Assembly: GCF_000376445.1 (NCBI RefSeq)
Contig: NZ_AQXI01000001.1
Coordinates: forward strand, 2,443,734 to 2,507,733
Source of the DNA: Haladaptatus paucihalophilus DX253
GTDB taxonomy: Archaea > Halobacteriota > Halobacteria > Halobacteriales > Haladaptataceae
Direction of reading: 5' to 3'
Length of the DNA stretch: 64,000 nt
Under the pieces are notes generated by a model. The model was given only the letters and a program-made list of their open reading frames with translations, had not been told where the DNA came from and made no database searches. The position numbers were made by a program, and so were the translations under genes. Every line of letters starts with the position of its first letter. Position 1 is the first letter of the stretch. Of the stretch, positions 1 through 9,638 are shown piece after piece.

Positions 1-130
1 ACTTTATCGCCGACGCGCCACGCTCGGCTGTCATCGCCAACGGCACGATGAACAGCGGCAATTCGCCCGGAATCGCGTATTCAAGCGAATAGACGACGAA
101 CGTCGCGACGAAAACGCCCAGGCCGGTCAC
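1..130 (-). CDS. N-terminal fragment of a small membrane protein (runs off left edge)
   Basis: Reading leftward from a GTG at 130 gives an open frame to the window edge (starts VTGLGVFVATFVV). It contains a hydrophobic segment (residues about 3-15), a short polar turn and a second hydrophobic stretch, so a membrane protein is likely. An in-frame stop lies two codons upstream of the GTG, which fixes the start. A TTTAAA box at about 166-171 is placed sensibly for transcription in this direction. The gene is truncated and the family is not recognised; it could also be a remnant. Confidence 0.4.
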   Translation of the reverse strand, partial: MTGLGVFVATFVVYSLEYAIPGELPLFIVPLAMTAERGASAIK

Positions 131-276
131 GAATCATATGTCTTGCTCCGAGAACCACACGTAGGTTTAAATCGAAAGAAGAGACCAACCGCCGACATGC
201 CGTAGCCGATTGCCGCGAAGGGGTCGAGGCGGGTGTGCGACGCTCCCCTCGCGGTCGTTTCCACGTCGCCTGTTCG

Positions 277-1794
277 TTACTCGTCCAGTCGTTCGCGGAG
301 CATGCCGTTCACGCTTCCGGGGTCGGCGCTGCCGCCGGTCTTCTGCATAACCTGTCCGACGAGGAAGTTGATAGCGCCACCTTCCCCGGCGTGGTAATCC
401 TCCACCGTGTCCGGGTTCTCCTCGATGGCTTCCGTTACGGCCTGTTCGACTTCGCCCGAGTCGGCCTTGCCGAGTCCCTCGCGGTCGATGATGGTCTCCG
501 GGTCGTCGCCATCGTCCAGCATCTCTCGGAGAACCGTCTCTTCCGCGTTCTTGGCCGTAATCTCGTCCTCGGCCACCAGTCGAATGAGGTTCTTGAACTC
601 CCCGAGGCGTTCCTCGACGTCCGTGATCTCCATGTCGCGGTAGTTGAGTTCCCCGAGAAGGCTGTCGGCGACCCACGCCGCGGCGAGGTCGGGGTCGAAC
701 GCTTCGGCCACGTCTTCGTAGAAGTCAGCGACCTGCTTGCTCGACGTGAGCTTGCTCGCGGCCTCCTTGTTCAGGCCGTACTCCTCGCGGAACCGCTCGC
801 GGCGGGCGTCCGGCAGTTCCGGGATTTCGAGCTTTTGCTTCCAGTCGCTCACTTGGAGCGGCGGTAGATCTTCTTCGCGGAAGTAGCGGTAGTCCTTCTC
901 TGCTTCCTTCGAGCGCATCGAAACCGTGGAACCGTGCGTTTCGTTGAAGTGGCGCGTTTCCTGTTCGATGGCCTTTCCGCGGCGGATGAGGTTCTTCTGT
1001 CGGCTCTCCTCGTAGGCCAGCGCGCTTTCGGCCCCTTTGTGGCTCGAGATGTTCTTGACTTCGGTCCGGTTCGCCTCCGCGAGAACGTCCTCGGGAATCG
1101 ACCCGTCGTCCGCAACGTCCTCCTCGGGAATGATGGACAGGTTGGCGTCGATGCGCAGGCTACCGTCCCGCGTCGAGTCGAAGACGCCGAGGTATTCGAG
1201 CACTTCCTCCAACTTTTCGAGGAAGGAGACGACTTCGCCGGGTTCACGGAAGTCGGGTTCGGTGACGATCTCCATCAGCGGCGTCCCGGCGCGGTTGTAG
1301 TTGACGAGGGTGTAGTCGGCACGGTCGATACCGACGGTCCGGGTTTCGATGTCGCCCGTTCCGTCCCGAACGTGCCGGAGACTGCCGGGGTCCTCTTCGA
1401 GATGCGCGCGGTGGATGCCGACCGTTCGAGTTTCACCCTCGAAGCTGAACTCAAGTTCGCCGTCCTGACAGATGGGCGCGTCGTACTGGGTTATCTGGAA
1501 TCCCTTCGGAAGGTCGGGATAGAAGTAGTTCTTCCGGTGGAAGGTCGTCTCCTCGGGGATGTCGGCGTCGATGGCTTTGCCGACCTTGACAGCGTACTCC
1601 ACGGCCGCCTCGTTCAGTACCGGGAGCGCCCCCGGCAATCCGAGACAGACCGGACAGGTGTAGGTGTTTGGTTCGGCGTCGTCTTGGTCGGTCGAACACC
1701 CGCAGAAGATCTTCGTGTCCGTTTCCAATTGGACGTGGATTTCGAGGCCGATAACGGCCACGAGTTCGCCCTCTTGGACAGCCTGAGCAGTCAT
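277..1794 (-). CDS. gatB: Asp-tRNA(Asn)/Glu-tRNA(Gln) amidotransferase subunit B
   Basis: GatB is the kinase/tRNA-binding subunit of GatCAB, which converts mischarged Glu-tRNA(Gln) or Asp-tRNA(Asn) to the correct amide in the cytoplasm. The 505-residue product has the family length. The N-terminal cradle opens with VIGLEIHVQL, followed by the Cys pairs of the zinc site (CGCS and CPVCLGLPG, residues about 32-52) and the segment FHRKNYFYPDLPKGFQITQ. The C-terminal tail-helical/YqeY domain is complete and ends NGMLRERLDE. The ATG at 1794 directly precedes the conserved domain. No gatA or gatC lies beside it, so the subunits are dispersed here. Confidence 0.97.
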   Translation of the reverse strand: MTAQAVQEGELVAVIGLEIHVQLETDTKIFCGCSTDQDDAEPNTYTCPVCLGLPGALPVLNEAAVEYAVKVGKAIDADIPEETTFHRKNYFYPDLPKGFQITQYDAPICQDGELEFSFEGETRTVGIHRAHLEEDPGSLRHVRDGTGDIETRTVGIDRADYTLVNYNRAGTPLMEIVTEPDFREPGEVVSFLEKLEEVLEYLGVFDSTRDGSLRIDANLSIIPEEDVADDGSIPEDVLAEANRTEVKNISSHKGAESALAYEESRQKNLIRRGKAIEQETRHFNETHGSTVSMRSKEAEKDYRYFREEDLPPLQVSDWKQKLEIPELPDARRERFREEYGLNKEAASKLTSSKQVADFYEDVAEAFDPDLAAAWVADSLLGELNYRDMEITDVEERLGEFKNLIRLVAEDEITAKNAEETVLREMLDDGDDPETIIDREGLGKADSGEVEQAVTEAIEENPDTVEDYHAGEGGAINFLVGQVMQKTGGSADPGSVNGMLRERLDE

Positions 1795-2026
1795 TACAGA
1801 CTGGTTGGTCGGGTGAGTGTTAAAAGCCTACGGGACGCTTCCAACGACGCCTCTCACGAACGGAACGAGCTAATCGGTCCCGCTTCGGTTTCCGTGAGCA
1901 TTCGCCGTCGATACGTTGTCGGTGCTCGACCTACTGTCCTATTGGTTGTGACGGAGCGATTTACTTCACAGGAGTCTGCCACATGTCTGACGCACATTTA
2001 TAGGCAAACCGTCACGCATACGTTAT

Positions 2027-2293
2027 ATGACTAGCCAGCGCGACCGTATCGGCTCACTCGAATCTCGAATGGAAGAACTGGAAGCGACGATTCGTGGCCT
2101 GACGGAGGAACTCGTGGACGCGAACCAGCGAATCCGCGAACTGGAGCAGGCACAGGAAACGGCGGACGCGGACTCGAAATCGGAATCAGAATCGGAATCG
2201 GCGCAGGACGAAGAGGCTAAATCTGACGAGTCCAAGGACGACACAGAAGAAGAGGAGTCGTCCGGACTCGGCGACGACATCATCGTCGCGTAG
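2027..2293 (+). CDS. Small acidic coiled-coil protein upstream of smc
   Basis: An 88-residue protein. Residues 1-45 form a heptad-like helix (RIGSLESRMEELEATIRGL...) resembling a leucine-zipper coiled coil. Residues 46-80 are a Ser/Glu/Asp-rich disordered tail, and the end is GLGDDIIVA. The ATG at 2027 lies about 27 nt after a TATA-like CATTTATAG (1993-2001), consistent with a leaderless transcript. It sits 27 bp before smc on the same strand, so co-transcription is likely. Similar small proteins beside haloarchaeal smc have been loosely annotated as bZIP-like; a DNA-binding role is not shown here. Function unknown; the link to SMC is inferred from position. Confidence 0.8.
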   Translation: MTSQRDRIGSLESRMEELEATIRGLTEELVDANQRIRELEQAQETADADSKSESESESAQDEEAKSDESKDDTEEEESSGLGDDIIVA

Positions 2294-2320
2294 GACTTCT
2301 CCTCACCCCACGAGCAATCC

Positions 2321-5300
2321 ATGCACATCAAAACGCTCGTCCTCGACAAATTCAAGAGCTTCGGCCGGAAGACCGAAATCCCGTTTTACGAGGACTTCAC
2401 CGTCGTGACCGGCCCGAACGGCTCCGGGAAGAGTAACATCATCGATAGCGTTCTCTTCGCGCTCGGATTGGCCCGAACGCGCGGCATTCGCGCCGAGAAA
2501 CTGACCGACCTCATCTACAACCCCGGCCACGACGGTGACGAGGCGGCGGGCAACGGACCGCTCGAAGCATCCGTGGAAGTCGTTCTGGACAACAGCGATG
2601 GCACCCTCGACCGGACGCAGGTCGTCAACGCCGCCGGGACGGATAACGTCGGAGACGTGGACGAAATCACCATCAAGCGCCGGGTCAAACAGACCGAGGA
2701 CAACTACTACTCGTACTACTATCTGAACGGCCGCTCGGTCAACCTTTCGGACATACAGGACCTGCTCGCACAGGCGGGTGTGACGCCGGAAGGTTACAAC
2801 GTCGTCATGCAGGGCGACGTGACCGGTATCATCAACATGACGCCGTACGAGCGGCGCGAAATCATCGACGAAATCGCCGGTGTGGCGGAGTTCGACGCGA
2901 AGCGGGACGCCGCCTTGGAAGAACTCGAAGTGGTCAAAGACCGGGTTGAGGAGGCCGAACTGAGAATCGAGGAGAAAGAAGACCGGCTCGACCAGTTGCG
3001 GGACGAACGTGAGACGGCGCTCGAATATCAGGGTCTCCGCGACGAAAAAGAGGAGTACGAAGGTTATCTGAAGGCTGCCGAACTCGAAGAGAAACGGTCG
3101 GATTTGGACGCGACTCGAACGGATATCGACGCCAGAAAGGAGGAACTCGTCTCCCTCCAGCGCGAACTGGACGAAAAGCAGGGAAAAGTCGTCCGTCTCG
3201 AAGACCAACTGGAGGAACTCAACGCCGAAATCGAGCGCAAGGGCGAGGACGAACAGCTCGCCATCAAGAGCGAAATCGAGGAGGTCAAAGGCGAAATTTC
3301 CCGTCTCGAGGACAAAATCGAGACGGCGGAAGAGAAGATCGAGGACGCGGAAAACCGGCGACGGCAGGCGTTCGTCGAAATCGACCGTAAACAGGAGACG
3401 GTCGACGAGTTGGACGGCGACATCCGAGACATCAAAATCGAGAAGGCCTCGGTTAAGGGTGAAATCGGAACCAAGGAAGCGAAACTCGCCGAAATCGAGG
3501 ATGAGATAGATAACGTCGACACCGAGTACGACGAGGTGAAAGCCGACCTCGCCGAGAAGAAAGACGCTCTGGAAGCCGAAAAGAGCGAGAAAAACGAGCG
3601 CCAGCGGGAGAAAGACCGCCTGCTGGACGAAGCGCGGCGACGTTCGGACGCGGTGAACGAGAAGCAAAACGAACTCTCGTCGGCCCGCGAGCGGATTCCC
3701 GAACTCGAAACCGAACTCGGCGATTTGGCCGACGAACTGACGAAAGCCGAGCGAAACGCGGCGCAAATCGAGGACGTGGTGTCGGATCTGAAGGAAGAAA
3801 AGTCCGAACTTCAGTCGGACCTCGACGCGGTAGAAGGGAAGATACAGTCCAAACAGCAGGAGTACGCCAAACTGGATGCGCGGGCCAACGAGAGCGGCGA
3901 TTCGTCGTTCGGTCGCGCCGTTTCCACGATTCTGAACGGCGGGGTGGACGGCGTTCACGGCGCGGTGGCACAACTCGGAAGCGTGAACCAGCAGTACGCA
4001 ACGGCCTGCGAGACGGCTGCGGGCGGCCGACTGGCACAGGTCGTCGTGGACGACGACAGCGTCGGACAGCGCTGTATCGAGTATTTGAAACAGCGAAATG
4101 CGGGCCGGGCGACCTTCCTGCCCATCACGAAGATGCAAAAGCGCCGCCTACCGTCCCTGCCCAACACGCCGGGCGTGGTCGATTTTGCGTACAATCTCAT
4201 CGACTTCGATTCGGAGTACGCCTCGGTTTTCTCCTACGTCGTTGGCGACACGCTCGTCGTGGAGGACATGGAGACGGCCCGCGAGTTGATGGGCGACTTC
4301 CGCCTCGTGACGCTCTCGGGCGAACTCGTGGAGAAGAGCGGGGCAATGACCGGCGGTTCGACCAGCGGGTCGCGCTACTCGTTTTCTGCCTCCGGCAAGG
4401 GGAAAATCGAGCGCGTGGCGCGCCAGATCAACGAGTTGGAGGACGAACGCCAGTCGATTCGACAGTCCATCAACGGCGTCGAGGAGCGGTTGGACGACGC
4501 CCGCGACCGGCAGACCGACGCGACGGACCAAGTTCGAAGCATCGAGAACGACATCGAACGGAAGGAGTCCGAACTCGAATCCATCGAGGAGCGCATCGGG
4601 TCGCTCCAGGACGAAATCGAGGAGCTACAGGACGAACGCGAGTCGGTCACCGAGCGGATGGAGGAACTCGACGCCGAGGTGTCGGCCCACGACGAAACCA
4701 TCGCGTCCATCGAGGAGGACATCGCGGACCTCGAAAGCGAACTCGCGGATTCGAAGATTCCCGAGTTGACGAGCGAGGCTGACGAGGTGAACGAAGAAAT
4801 CGACGCGCTTTCGGACCGAATGGATTCGCTCGACGGCAAACTCAACGAACTGCAACTCGAAAAGCAGTACGCCGAGGACGCCATCGACGACCTCCACGAC
4901 GAGGTGGAGTCCGCACAGAACCGAAAAGCCGAGCAGGAAGAGCTGATTTCGGAACTCGAATCGGACATCGAGGAGCGAGAGGAAATCCTCGAAGAAAAGC
5001 GCGAGGCGGTATCGGAACTCGAAGAGGAACTGACCGAACTCAAGGACGAACGCGCCGAGTTGAAGGAGGAACTACAGGAGGCGAAGTCGAAACGCGACGC
5101 CCAGCAGTCGAAGGTCGAGGGCGTCGAGAACCGCCTCGAAAGCCTGCAGCGGAGCGCGAGTCGTCTCGAAGAGGAGGTGTCCGAACTCCGGGAGGAGGTC
5201 GGCGAGTACGACCCCGAGGACGTGCCGGACCACGATGAAGTGCAGGAAAACATCGACCGACTCACTCGACAGATGGAGGCGCTCGAACCCGTCAACATGC

Positions 5301-5899
5301 TCGCCATCGACGAATACGACGAGGTGGACGAGCAGTTGGACGACCTGAAGGACCGAAAAGCGACGTTGGTGGAAGAGCGCGACGGCATCCGCGAGCGTAT
5401 CGACTCCTACGAATCACAGAAGAAGGAGACGTTCATGGAGGCTTTCGACGCCATCGACGCGCACTTTCAGGATATCTTCACTCGCCTGTCGGCCGGGTCG
5501 GGCGAGTTGTTCCTCGAAAACGACGACGACCCCTTCGACGGCGGCCTGACGATGAAGGCGCAACCGGCGGACAAACCCGTCCAGCGTCTCGACGCCATGA
5601 GCGGGGGCGAAAAGTCGCTGACCGCGCTCGCGTTCATTTTCGCCATCCAGCGCTACAACCCCGCGCCGTTCTACGCGCTGGACGAGGTGGACGCCTTCCT
5701 CGACGCCGTGAACGCCGAACGCGTCGGTGAGATGGTGCACGAACTGGCGGGCGACGCACAGTTCGTCGTCGTCTCGCATCGCTCCGCGATGCTCGACCGT
5801 TCGGAGCGGGCCATCGGCGTGACGATGCAAGGGGACAACGTGAGCAGCGTGACTGGTATCCGGTTGGACGGGGAGCAGGAGGTGCCCGCGGATGACTGA
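2321..5899 (+). CDS. smc: Chromosome segregation protein SMC
   Basis: SMC is the ATPase of the archaeal/bacterial condensin that entraps DNA with ScpA. The 1192 residues have the full architecture: N-terminal ABC half with Walker A GPNGSGKSN (residues 31-39); a long coiled coil from about 170; a globular hinge at about 525-685 (from SSFGRAVSTILNGG to the GG-rich GAMTGGSTSG); a returning coiled coil; and a C-terminal half with signature MSGGEKS (about 1090) and Walker B FYALDEVDAF (about 1117). Its stop overlaps scpA by 8 bp, indicating translational coupling. The coiled coil is very Glu/Asp-rich, as expected for a haloarchaeon. No truncation or missing catalytic residue is visible. Confidence 0.98.
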   Translation: MHIKTLVLDKFKSFGRKTEIPFYEDFTVVTGPNGSGKSNIIDSVLFALGLARTRGIRAEKLTDLIYNPGHDGDEAAGNGPLEASVEVVLDNSDGTLDRTQVVNAAGTDNVGDVDEITIKRRVKQTEDNYYSYYYLNGRSVNLSDIQDLLAQAGVTPEGYNVVMQGDVTGIINMTPYERREIIDEIAGVAEFDAKRDAALEELEVVKDRVEEAELRIEEKEDRLDQLRDERETALEYQGLRDEKEEYEGYLKAAELEEKRSDLDATRTDIDARKEELVSLQRELDEKQGKVVRLEDQLEELNAEIERKGEDEQLAIKSEIEEVKGEISRLEDKIETAEEKIEDAENRRRQAFVEIDRKQETVDELDGDIRDIKIEKASVKGEIGTKEAKLAEIEDEIDNVDTEYDEVKADLAEKKDALEAEKSEKNERQREKDRLLDEARRRSDAVNEKQNELSSARERIPELETELGDLADELTKAERNAAQIEDVVSDLKEEKSELQSDLDAVEGKIQSKQQEYAKLDARANESGDSSFGRAVSTILNGGVDGVHGAVAQLGSVNQQYATACETAAGGRLAQVVVDDDSVGQRCIEYLKQRNAGRATFLPITKMQKRRLPSLPNTPGVVDFAYNLIDFDSEYASVFSYVVGDTLVVEDMETARELMGDFRLVTLSGELVEKSGAMTGGSTSGSRYSFSASGKGKIERVARQINELEDERQSIRQSINGVEERLDDARDRQTDATDQVRSIENDIERKESELESIEERIGSLQDEIEELQDERESVTERMEELDAEVSAHDETIASIEEDIADLESELADSKIPELTSEADEVNEEIDALSDRMDSLDGKLNELQLEKQYAEDAIDDLHDEVESAQNRKAEQEELISELESDIEEREEILEEKREAVSELEEELTELKDERAELKEELQEAKSKRDAQQSKVEGVENRLESLQRSASRLEEEVSELREEVGEYDPEDVPDHDEVQENIDRLTRQMEALEPVNMLAIDEYDEVDEQLDDLKDRKATLVEERDGIRERIDSYESQKKETFMEAFDAIDAHFQDIFTRLSAGSGELFLENDDDPFDGGLTMKAQPADKPVQRLDAMSGGEKSLTALAFIFAIQRYNPAPFYALDEVDAFLDAVNAERVGEMVHELAGDAQFVVVSHRSAMLDRSERAIGVTMQGDNVSSVTGIRLDGEQEVPADD

Positions 5900-6800
5900 G
5901 GAGTTTTCGGAGGAAAACCGAGACGACGACATACCGCTCGACATCGCCGGTCACGAAGACCGGGAGCGGGGGGAGTCGGACCTCCTCTCCGACCTGCCGA
6001 CGGAGGAGTCGGACGACGAGGTGGAACCGGTCGAACTGCTCGTGCAGCTCGCGGAGGAGGGCGAAATCGAGCCGTGGGACATCGACATCGTGGACGTGAC
6101 GGACAAGTTCCTCGACCGGTTGGACGGCACCGACCTCAGAACTTCGGGACGGGCGCTGTTTTACGCCAGCGTACTCCTTCGGATGAAGAGCGACGCGCTC
6201 CTCTCGGAGGACGAACCGGAGGAGGAAGCGGAACTCGAACCGTGGGAACCGCCGATGTCGATGGACGAGACGGACGGGTTCGATCCGGTCGCGTCGCTCG
6301 AAGACGAGATGGAGCGACGACTCGACCGGAAAAGTGCCCGTGGCAAGCCTGAGACGCTGGACGAACTCGTCCGCGAACTCCGGGAGCGCGAACGCGGGTC
6401 CTGGTGGAAGGAGTCGCGGACCTACGACACGAGCGGGTCGCCGCAGGGGTTCCAGCGCGGAACCCAGACGCTCGATTACCACTCGGGCGACGACATGCGC
6501 TTCGACGACGAACCCACGGAGTCGGAGGTGACGGGCACGACCCACGACGAGGACATCGAGACGGTCATCGACGACGTGCGGGGTGCGCTGGTCGAACAGT
6601 ACGAGGCGGGGAGAACGGAAGTGCTCTACGCCGAAATCGAAACGGTCGGTTCGACGCGGGTCATGACGTACCTCGCTCTACTGTTTCTTGCCCACAGAGG
6701 AACGCTCGTGCTCGAACAAGACGACCTGTTCGGCGACCTCTGGGTGCAGGACGCCCGCGAGACGGACGACGCGGAACCGCCGGAACTCCTCGCTGATTAA
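5892..6800 (+). CDS. scpA: Segregation and condensation protein A (kleisin ScpA)
   Basis: ScpA is the kleisin bridging the two SMC heads. The 302-residue protein has an acidic 35-residue N-terminal extension. The ScpA core follows (about 45-110), with the family-like segment EPVELLVQLAEEGEIEPWDIDIVDVTDKFLDRLDG (described by its ends EPVELL and FLDRLDG) and then LRTSGRALFYASVLLRMKS. A C-terminal winged-helix region (about 215-300) contains VMTYLALLFLAHRGTLVLEQDDLFGDL. The ATG overlaps the smc stop by 8 bp. No scpB is seen nearby. The 3' end overlaps the convergent aminotransferase by 4 bp. Confidence 0.93.
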   Translation: MTEEFSEENRDDDIPLDIAGHEDRERGESDLLSDLPTEESDDEVEPVELLVQLAEEGEIEPWDIDIVDVTDKFLDRLDGTDLRTSGRALFYASVLLRMKSDALLSEDEPEEEAELEPWEPPMSMDETDGFDPVASLEDEMERRLDRKSARGKPETLDELVRELRERERGSWWKESRTYDTSGSPQGFQRGTQTLDYHSGDDMRFDDEPTESEVTGTTHDEDIETVIDDVRGALVEQYEAGRTEVLYAEIETVGSTRVMTYLALLFLAHRGTLVLEQDDLFGDLWVQDARETDDAEPPELLAD

Positions 6801-7867
6801 TCGAGCACCGATTCGAGCGCGTCCATCGTCTTCTCGACGCGCGTTTCGTCGGCGCTGTAGCCCATGTGACCGACTCGGAGGAGGTCCGATGCCATCTCAC
6901 CGAGTCCGGTGGCGACGAGGACGTCGTGGTCTTCGTACAATCGCTCCTGTATTTCCTCCGCACGTCCCTCGATCTCGAAGGCCGTGACGGTGGGCGAGCA
7001 GAGCGACTCCGTTCCGGGGAACGGTTCGAGTCCGAGTTCCTCGCCGCGCTCCCGGCAGCGTTCGGCCGCCGTTTCGTGGCGCGCGAACACGCTCTCCCGA
7101 CCTTCGTCGAGAATTCGGTCCAGCGACGCCTCCAGGGCGTACAGGTTCGACACGAGGTGCGTGTACGGCAGGAACGAGTAGTCGGCGTCCTGCCACGGTT
7201 CCAGACTGGTGTAGAAGCCGTTCTGATCGGTTTCCTCGACCTTCTCCCACGCCGCATCGCTGACGGACATGGTGGTCAGGCCGGGCGGCGAACTGAAACA
7301 CTTCTGCGAGGCTCCGAGACACACGTCGATGTTCTCGACCGGGACCTCGGTGCCGCCGAGCGACGACACGGCGTCCACGATGGTTAGAATCCCCGCCTCC
7401 TGCAACGTCGCCAGAATCTCGTCGAACTCGTTCAGCAGACCGGTCGGCGTCTCACAGTGGACCATCGTGGCGGCGTCGAAGTCGCCCGATTCGACGCGTG
7501 CGGCTACCTCGTCCGGGTCGAACGCGTCCCTGTAGTCGGCCTCGTGGACCACCGGGGTGCCGCCCGCCATCTCCACGAAATCCGCGAAGCCGTCGCCGTA
7601 CACCCCGTTGGCGAGACAGAGCACGTCGTCGCCCGGCGCGACCAGCGAATCGACCGCAGTTTCCAGCCCGAGGATTCCCTCGCCGCCGAGGACGACCATC
7701 TCGTCGTCCGTTCCGTACACCCGCGCCAGTTTGTCGAGGAGGGTTTCGTAGTACGATTCGAACTCGGGATTCACGTCGGGGTTCATCGCCGGTTGCGCCA
7801 TCGCTTCTCGAACGTCCTCGGGGACGGCGGTCGGCCCCGGCGTCATCGTGAGCGTGTTCTCGTCCAT
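6797..7867 (-). CDS. Class V pyridoxal-phosphate aminotransferase (alanine/serine-glyoxylate type)
   Basis: A fold-type I PLP enzyme of the AGXT/SPT family; such enzymes transfer amino groups between alanine or serine and glyoxylate or pyruvate. Seen: N-terminal LTMTPGPTAVPEDVREA; a PLP-cradling VDAVSSLGG (about residue 195); and the Schiff-base lysine in CLGASQKCFSSPPG (about 215-220). The C-terminal small domain is complete. The start is set at ATG 7867 (MDENTLTMTPGPT), because upstream codons add only a non-conserved 13 residues and the motif normally lies near the N terminus. The 356-residue length fits the family. The true amino donor cannot be told from sequence. Confidence 0.88.
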   Translation of the reverse strand: MDENTLTMTPGPTAVPEDVREAMAQPAMNPDVNPEFESYYETLLDKLARVYGTDDEMVVLGGEGILGLETAVDSLVAPGDDVLCLANGVYGDGFADFVEMAGGTPVVHEADYRDAFDPDEVAARVESGDFDAATMVHCETPTGLLNEFDEILATLQEAGILTIVDAVSSLGGTEVPVENIDVCLGASQKCFSSPPGLTTMSVSDAAWEKVEETDQNGFYTSLEPWQDADYSFLPYTHLVSNLYALEASLDRILDEGRESVFARHETAAERCRERGEELGLEPFPGTESLCSPTVTAFEIEGRAEEIQERLYEDHDVLVATGLGEMASDLLRVGHMGYSADETRVEKTMDALESVLD

Positions 7868-8002
7868 AGGTCCCCTGCGTTCGCCGTCGAAGTTAAACCG
7901 TTCCACCGACCGGGGCCCTGGGGACGGTCGAAGACCGGACTGGGCCGCTGGAAAAGCTCGTCGTTTTCCTACGTCGGTTTCGTTACCGAGTTCGGCTCGG
8001 AT

Positions 8003-8851
8003 TCAGAGGTACTCGCCCGCGAGGAGATCCACTTCCTCGCGCGTCTCTTCGGGAATCGCTTCCGTCGGGGTGTTGATGGTGCCTTCGAGCGCGTGGTCAC
8101 AGTCGCACTCGCGCTCGTCGGGCATGGTTCGAATCGCGTGCTCGACGACCTCCTTGATGGCGTCCTCGTTCTTCGCCGCGTTCTCCAACACTTCCTCCAA
8201 CGTCACCTCGCTGTCCTCCTTCCACACGTCGTAGTCCGTGACGCCCGCCACCGTCGCGTAGCACATCTCGGCCTCGCGCGCGAGTTTCGCCTCCGGGATA
8301 GCAGTCATGCCGATGATTTCGAAGCCCTGTGCGCGGTAGAACTCGCTCTCCGCGCGGGTCGAGTACTGCGGGCCCTCGATACAGACGTAGGTGCCACCCG
8401 AGTGGTGGTCCGCGTCGGTCGCCTCGCCGCTGGCCTCCGAGAGGTGAGAGACCATGTGCGGGCAGTACGGGTCCGCGAAGGGCATGTGGACGACCATGCC
8501 GTCGCCGAAGAACGTCGGGGTTCGGTGTTTCGTCCGGTCGAAGATCTGGTCGGGAATCACGAGCGTCTGCGGCGGCAGTTCCTCGCGGAGGCTGCCGACC
8601 GCGTTGCTCGCTAGAATCCGCTCCACGCCGAGTTGCTTCAGCGCGTGAATGTTCGCCCGATACGGCGCTTCAGTCGGCGTCTTCTGGTGTTTCGGACCGT
8701 GGCGGGGCAGGAAGGCGACTTCCTTCCCGGCGAGTTCGCCGATGGTGACGGGCGCGCTGGGTTCGCCGAAGGGCGTCGTCACGTTCTCCTCGCGGGTGTT
8801 TTCGAGTGGCAGTGCGTCGTAGATGCCGCTTCCGCCGATGAAGCCTATCAT
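8003..8851 (-). CDS. mtnP: S-methyl-5'-thioadenosine phosphorylase
   Basis: Phosphorolysis of methylthioadenosine (a by-product of polyamine/SAM metabolism) to adenine and methylthioribose-1-phosphate. The 282-residue protein starts MIGFIGGSGIYDALPLEN, the typical N-terminal phosphate-binding strand. It continues with LPRHGPKHQKTPTEAPYRAN, ASNAVGSL, the purine-site segment CIEGPQYSTRAESEFYR, and IIGMTAIPEAKLAREAEMCYA. ATG 8851 is chosen because the upstream in-frame extension (240 codons) is Arg/Gly-rich shadow coding opposite an unrelated frame. A Cys-containing tail RECDCDHALEG precedes the end. It lies near an HD nucleotidase and a purine PRT, which suggests a purine-salvage neighbourhood. 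Confidence 0.93.
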   Translation of the reverse strand: MIGFIGGSGIYDALPLENTREENVTTPFGEPSAPVTIGELAGKEVAFLPRHGPKHQKTPTEAPYRANIHALKQLGVERILASNAVGSLREELPPQTLVIPDQIFDRTKHRTPTFFGDGMVVHMPFADPYCPHMVSHLSEASGEATDADHHSGGTYVCIEGPQYSTRAESEFYRAQGFEIIGMTAIPEAKLAREAEMCYATVAGVTDYDVWKEDSEVTLEEVLENAAKNEDAIKEVVEHAIRTMPDERECDCDHALEGTINTPTEAIPEETREEVDLLAGEYL

Positions 8852-9033
8852 GACGGGTACTCGTCCCGGTGTCCACCTAAACGACACGGGTTCGGTTCGG
8901 ACGGGGATTCGGAGCCTTTTTCGCCCGTCCGTGCCGCACGATACCGCGACATACGACCCGAAATGCGATATCGGAGACCTTCCGTATCGTCCCCGCTCTT
9001 GGCTCGGGAACGGACCTCTCGGCTGCGGACCGC

Positions 9034-9633
9034 TTATTCGTCCGTCCCGTCCCGAACGGCCTCGTAGCGCGTCTCGATTTCCTCGAACAGTTCCTTGCCG
9101 ATCGCGGTTCGGAGTCGCGGCTCCGCCGTGGCGAAGAATTCGTCCAAATCCTCGTACTCGTCGAACCGGTCGTTCTCCCGCTCGCCGTCGTACCGCGCTT
9201 CGCGCTCGTAGACGAGCGCTTGCAGGCACATGTTCACCAGGTCCATGTCCTTGACGAAGACGGACTCGGGGGTCTCGCGGGCTTCGTACTCCTCCCACAG
9301 GTTGCGGATTTCGGGGTCCAGCGCGGGCGCGAGGTCGGCCATGGCTTCTCGTTCCCGCCGGTCTTTCTCCGCCGCGGAAATCCGCTGGTCGGCGTCGTTC
9401 ACGCGCGTCGCAACGTCTCCCGTTTTCGCCTCCGCGAGGTCGTGCACGAGCGCCATGCGGAGCGCCCTGTCGGTGTCGATGTCGGCTTCGTTCCCGTACT
9501 GCAAACAGAGCAACGCGACGCCCCACGTGTGTCCAGCGACCGATTCGGGGTCCGAAACCTCCCGGAGTTGCCACCCGGTTCGGCGTTCGTCCTTCAGCGC
9601 GAACGCGTCCGCGAGTGCGTCGATGGTGTCCAC
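9034..9633 (-). CDS. HD-domain 5'-deoxynucleotidase-like hydrolase (YfbR/HDDC2 type)
   Basis: Metal-dependent HD phosphohydrolase, probably dephosphorylating (deoxy)nucleoside monophosphates. Motifs seen: ESVAGHTWGVALL (His of the HD site), MALVHDLAEAKTGDV (the HD pair), and KDMDLVNMCLQALVYE (distal Asp). GTG at 9633 gives 199 residues (VDTIDALADAF...). It is preferred because it follows the stop of the upstream phosphoribosyltransferase by only 5 bp, and the longer frame upstream is shadow of that gene. The tight spacing implies a two-gene purine-salvage operon. Exact substrate is inferred from family. Confidence 0.87.
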   Translation of the reverse strand: MDTIDALADAFALKDERRTGWQLREVSDPESVAGHTWGVALLCLQYGNEADIDTDRALRMALVHDLAEAKTGDVATRVNDADQRISAAEKDRREREAMADLAPALDPEIRNLWEEYEARETPESVFVKDMDLVNMCLQALVYEREARYDGERENDRFDEYEDLDEFFATAEPRLRTAIGKELFEEIETRYEAVRDGTDE

Positions 9634-9638
9634 GGTTT

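Noticed and set aside
2303-4138. Long minus-strand ORF opposite smc
   Set aside because: It mirrors the GC-biased codons of smc; composition is a shadow with no domain, and smc is unambiguous.
8852-9574. N-terminal extension of MTA phosphorylase to 523 aa
   Set aside because: Overlaps the HD nucleotidase gene in another frame; the phosphorylase family begins at MIGFIGGSGIY.
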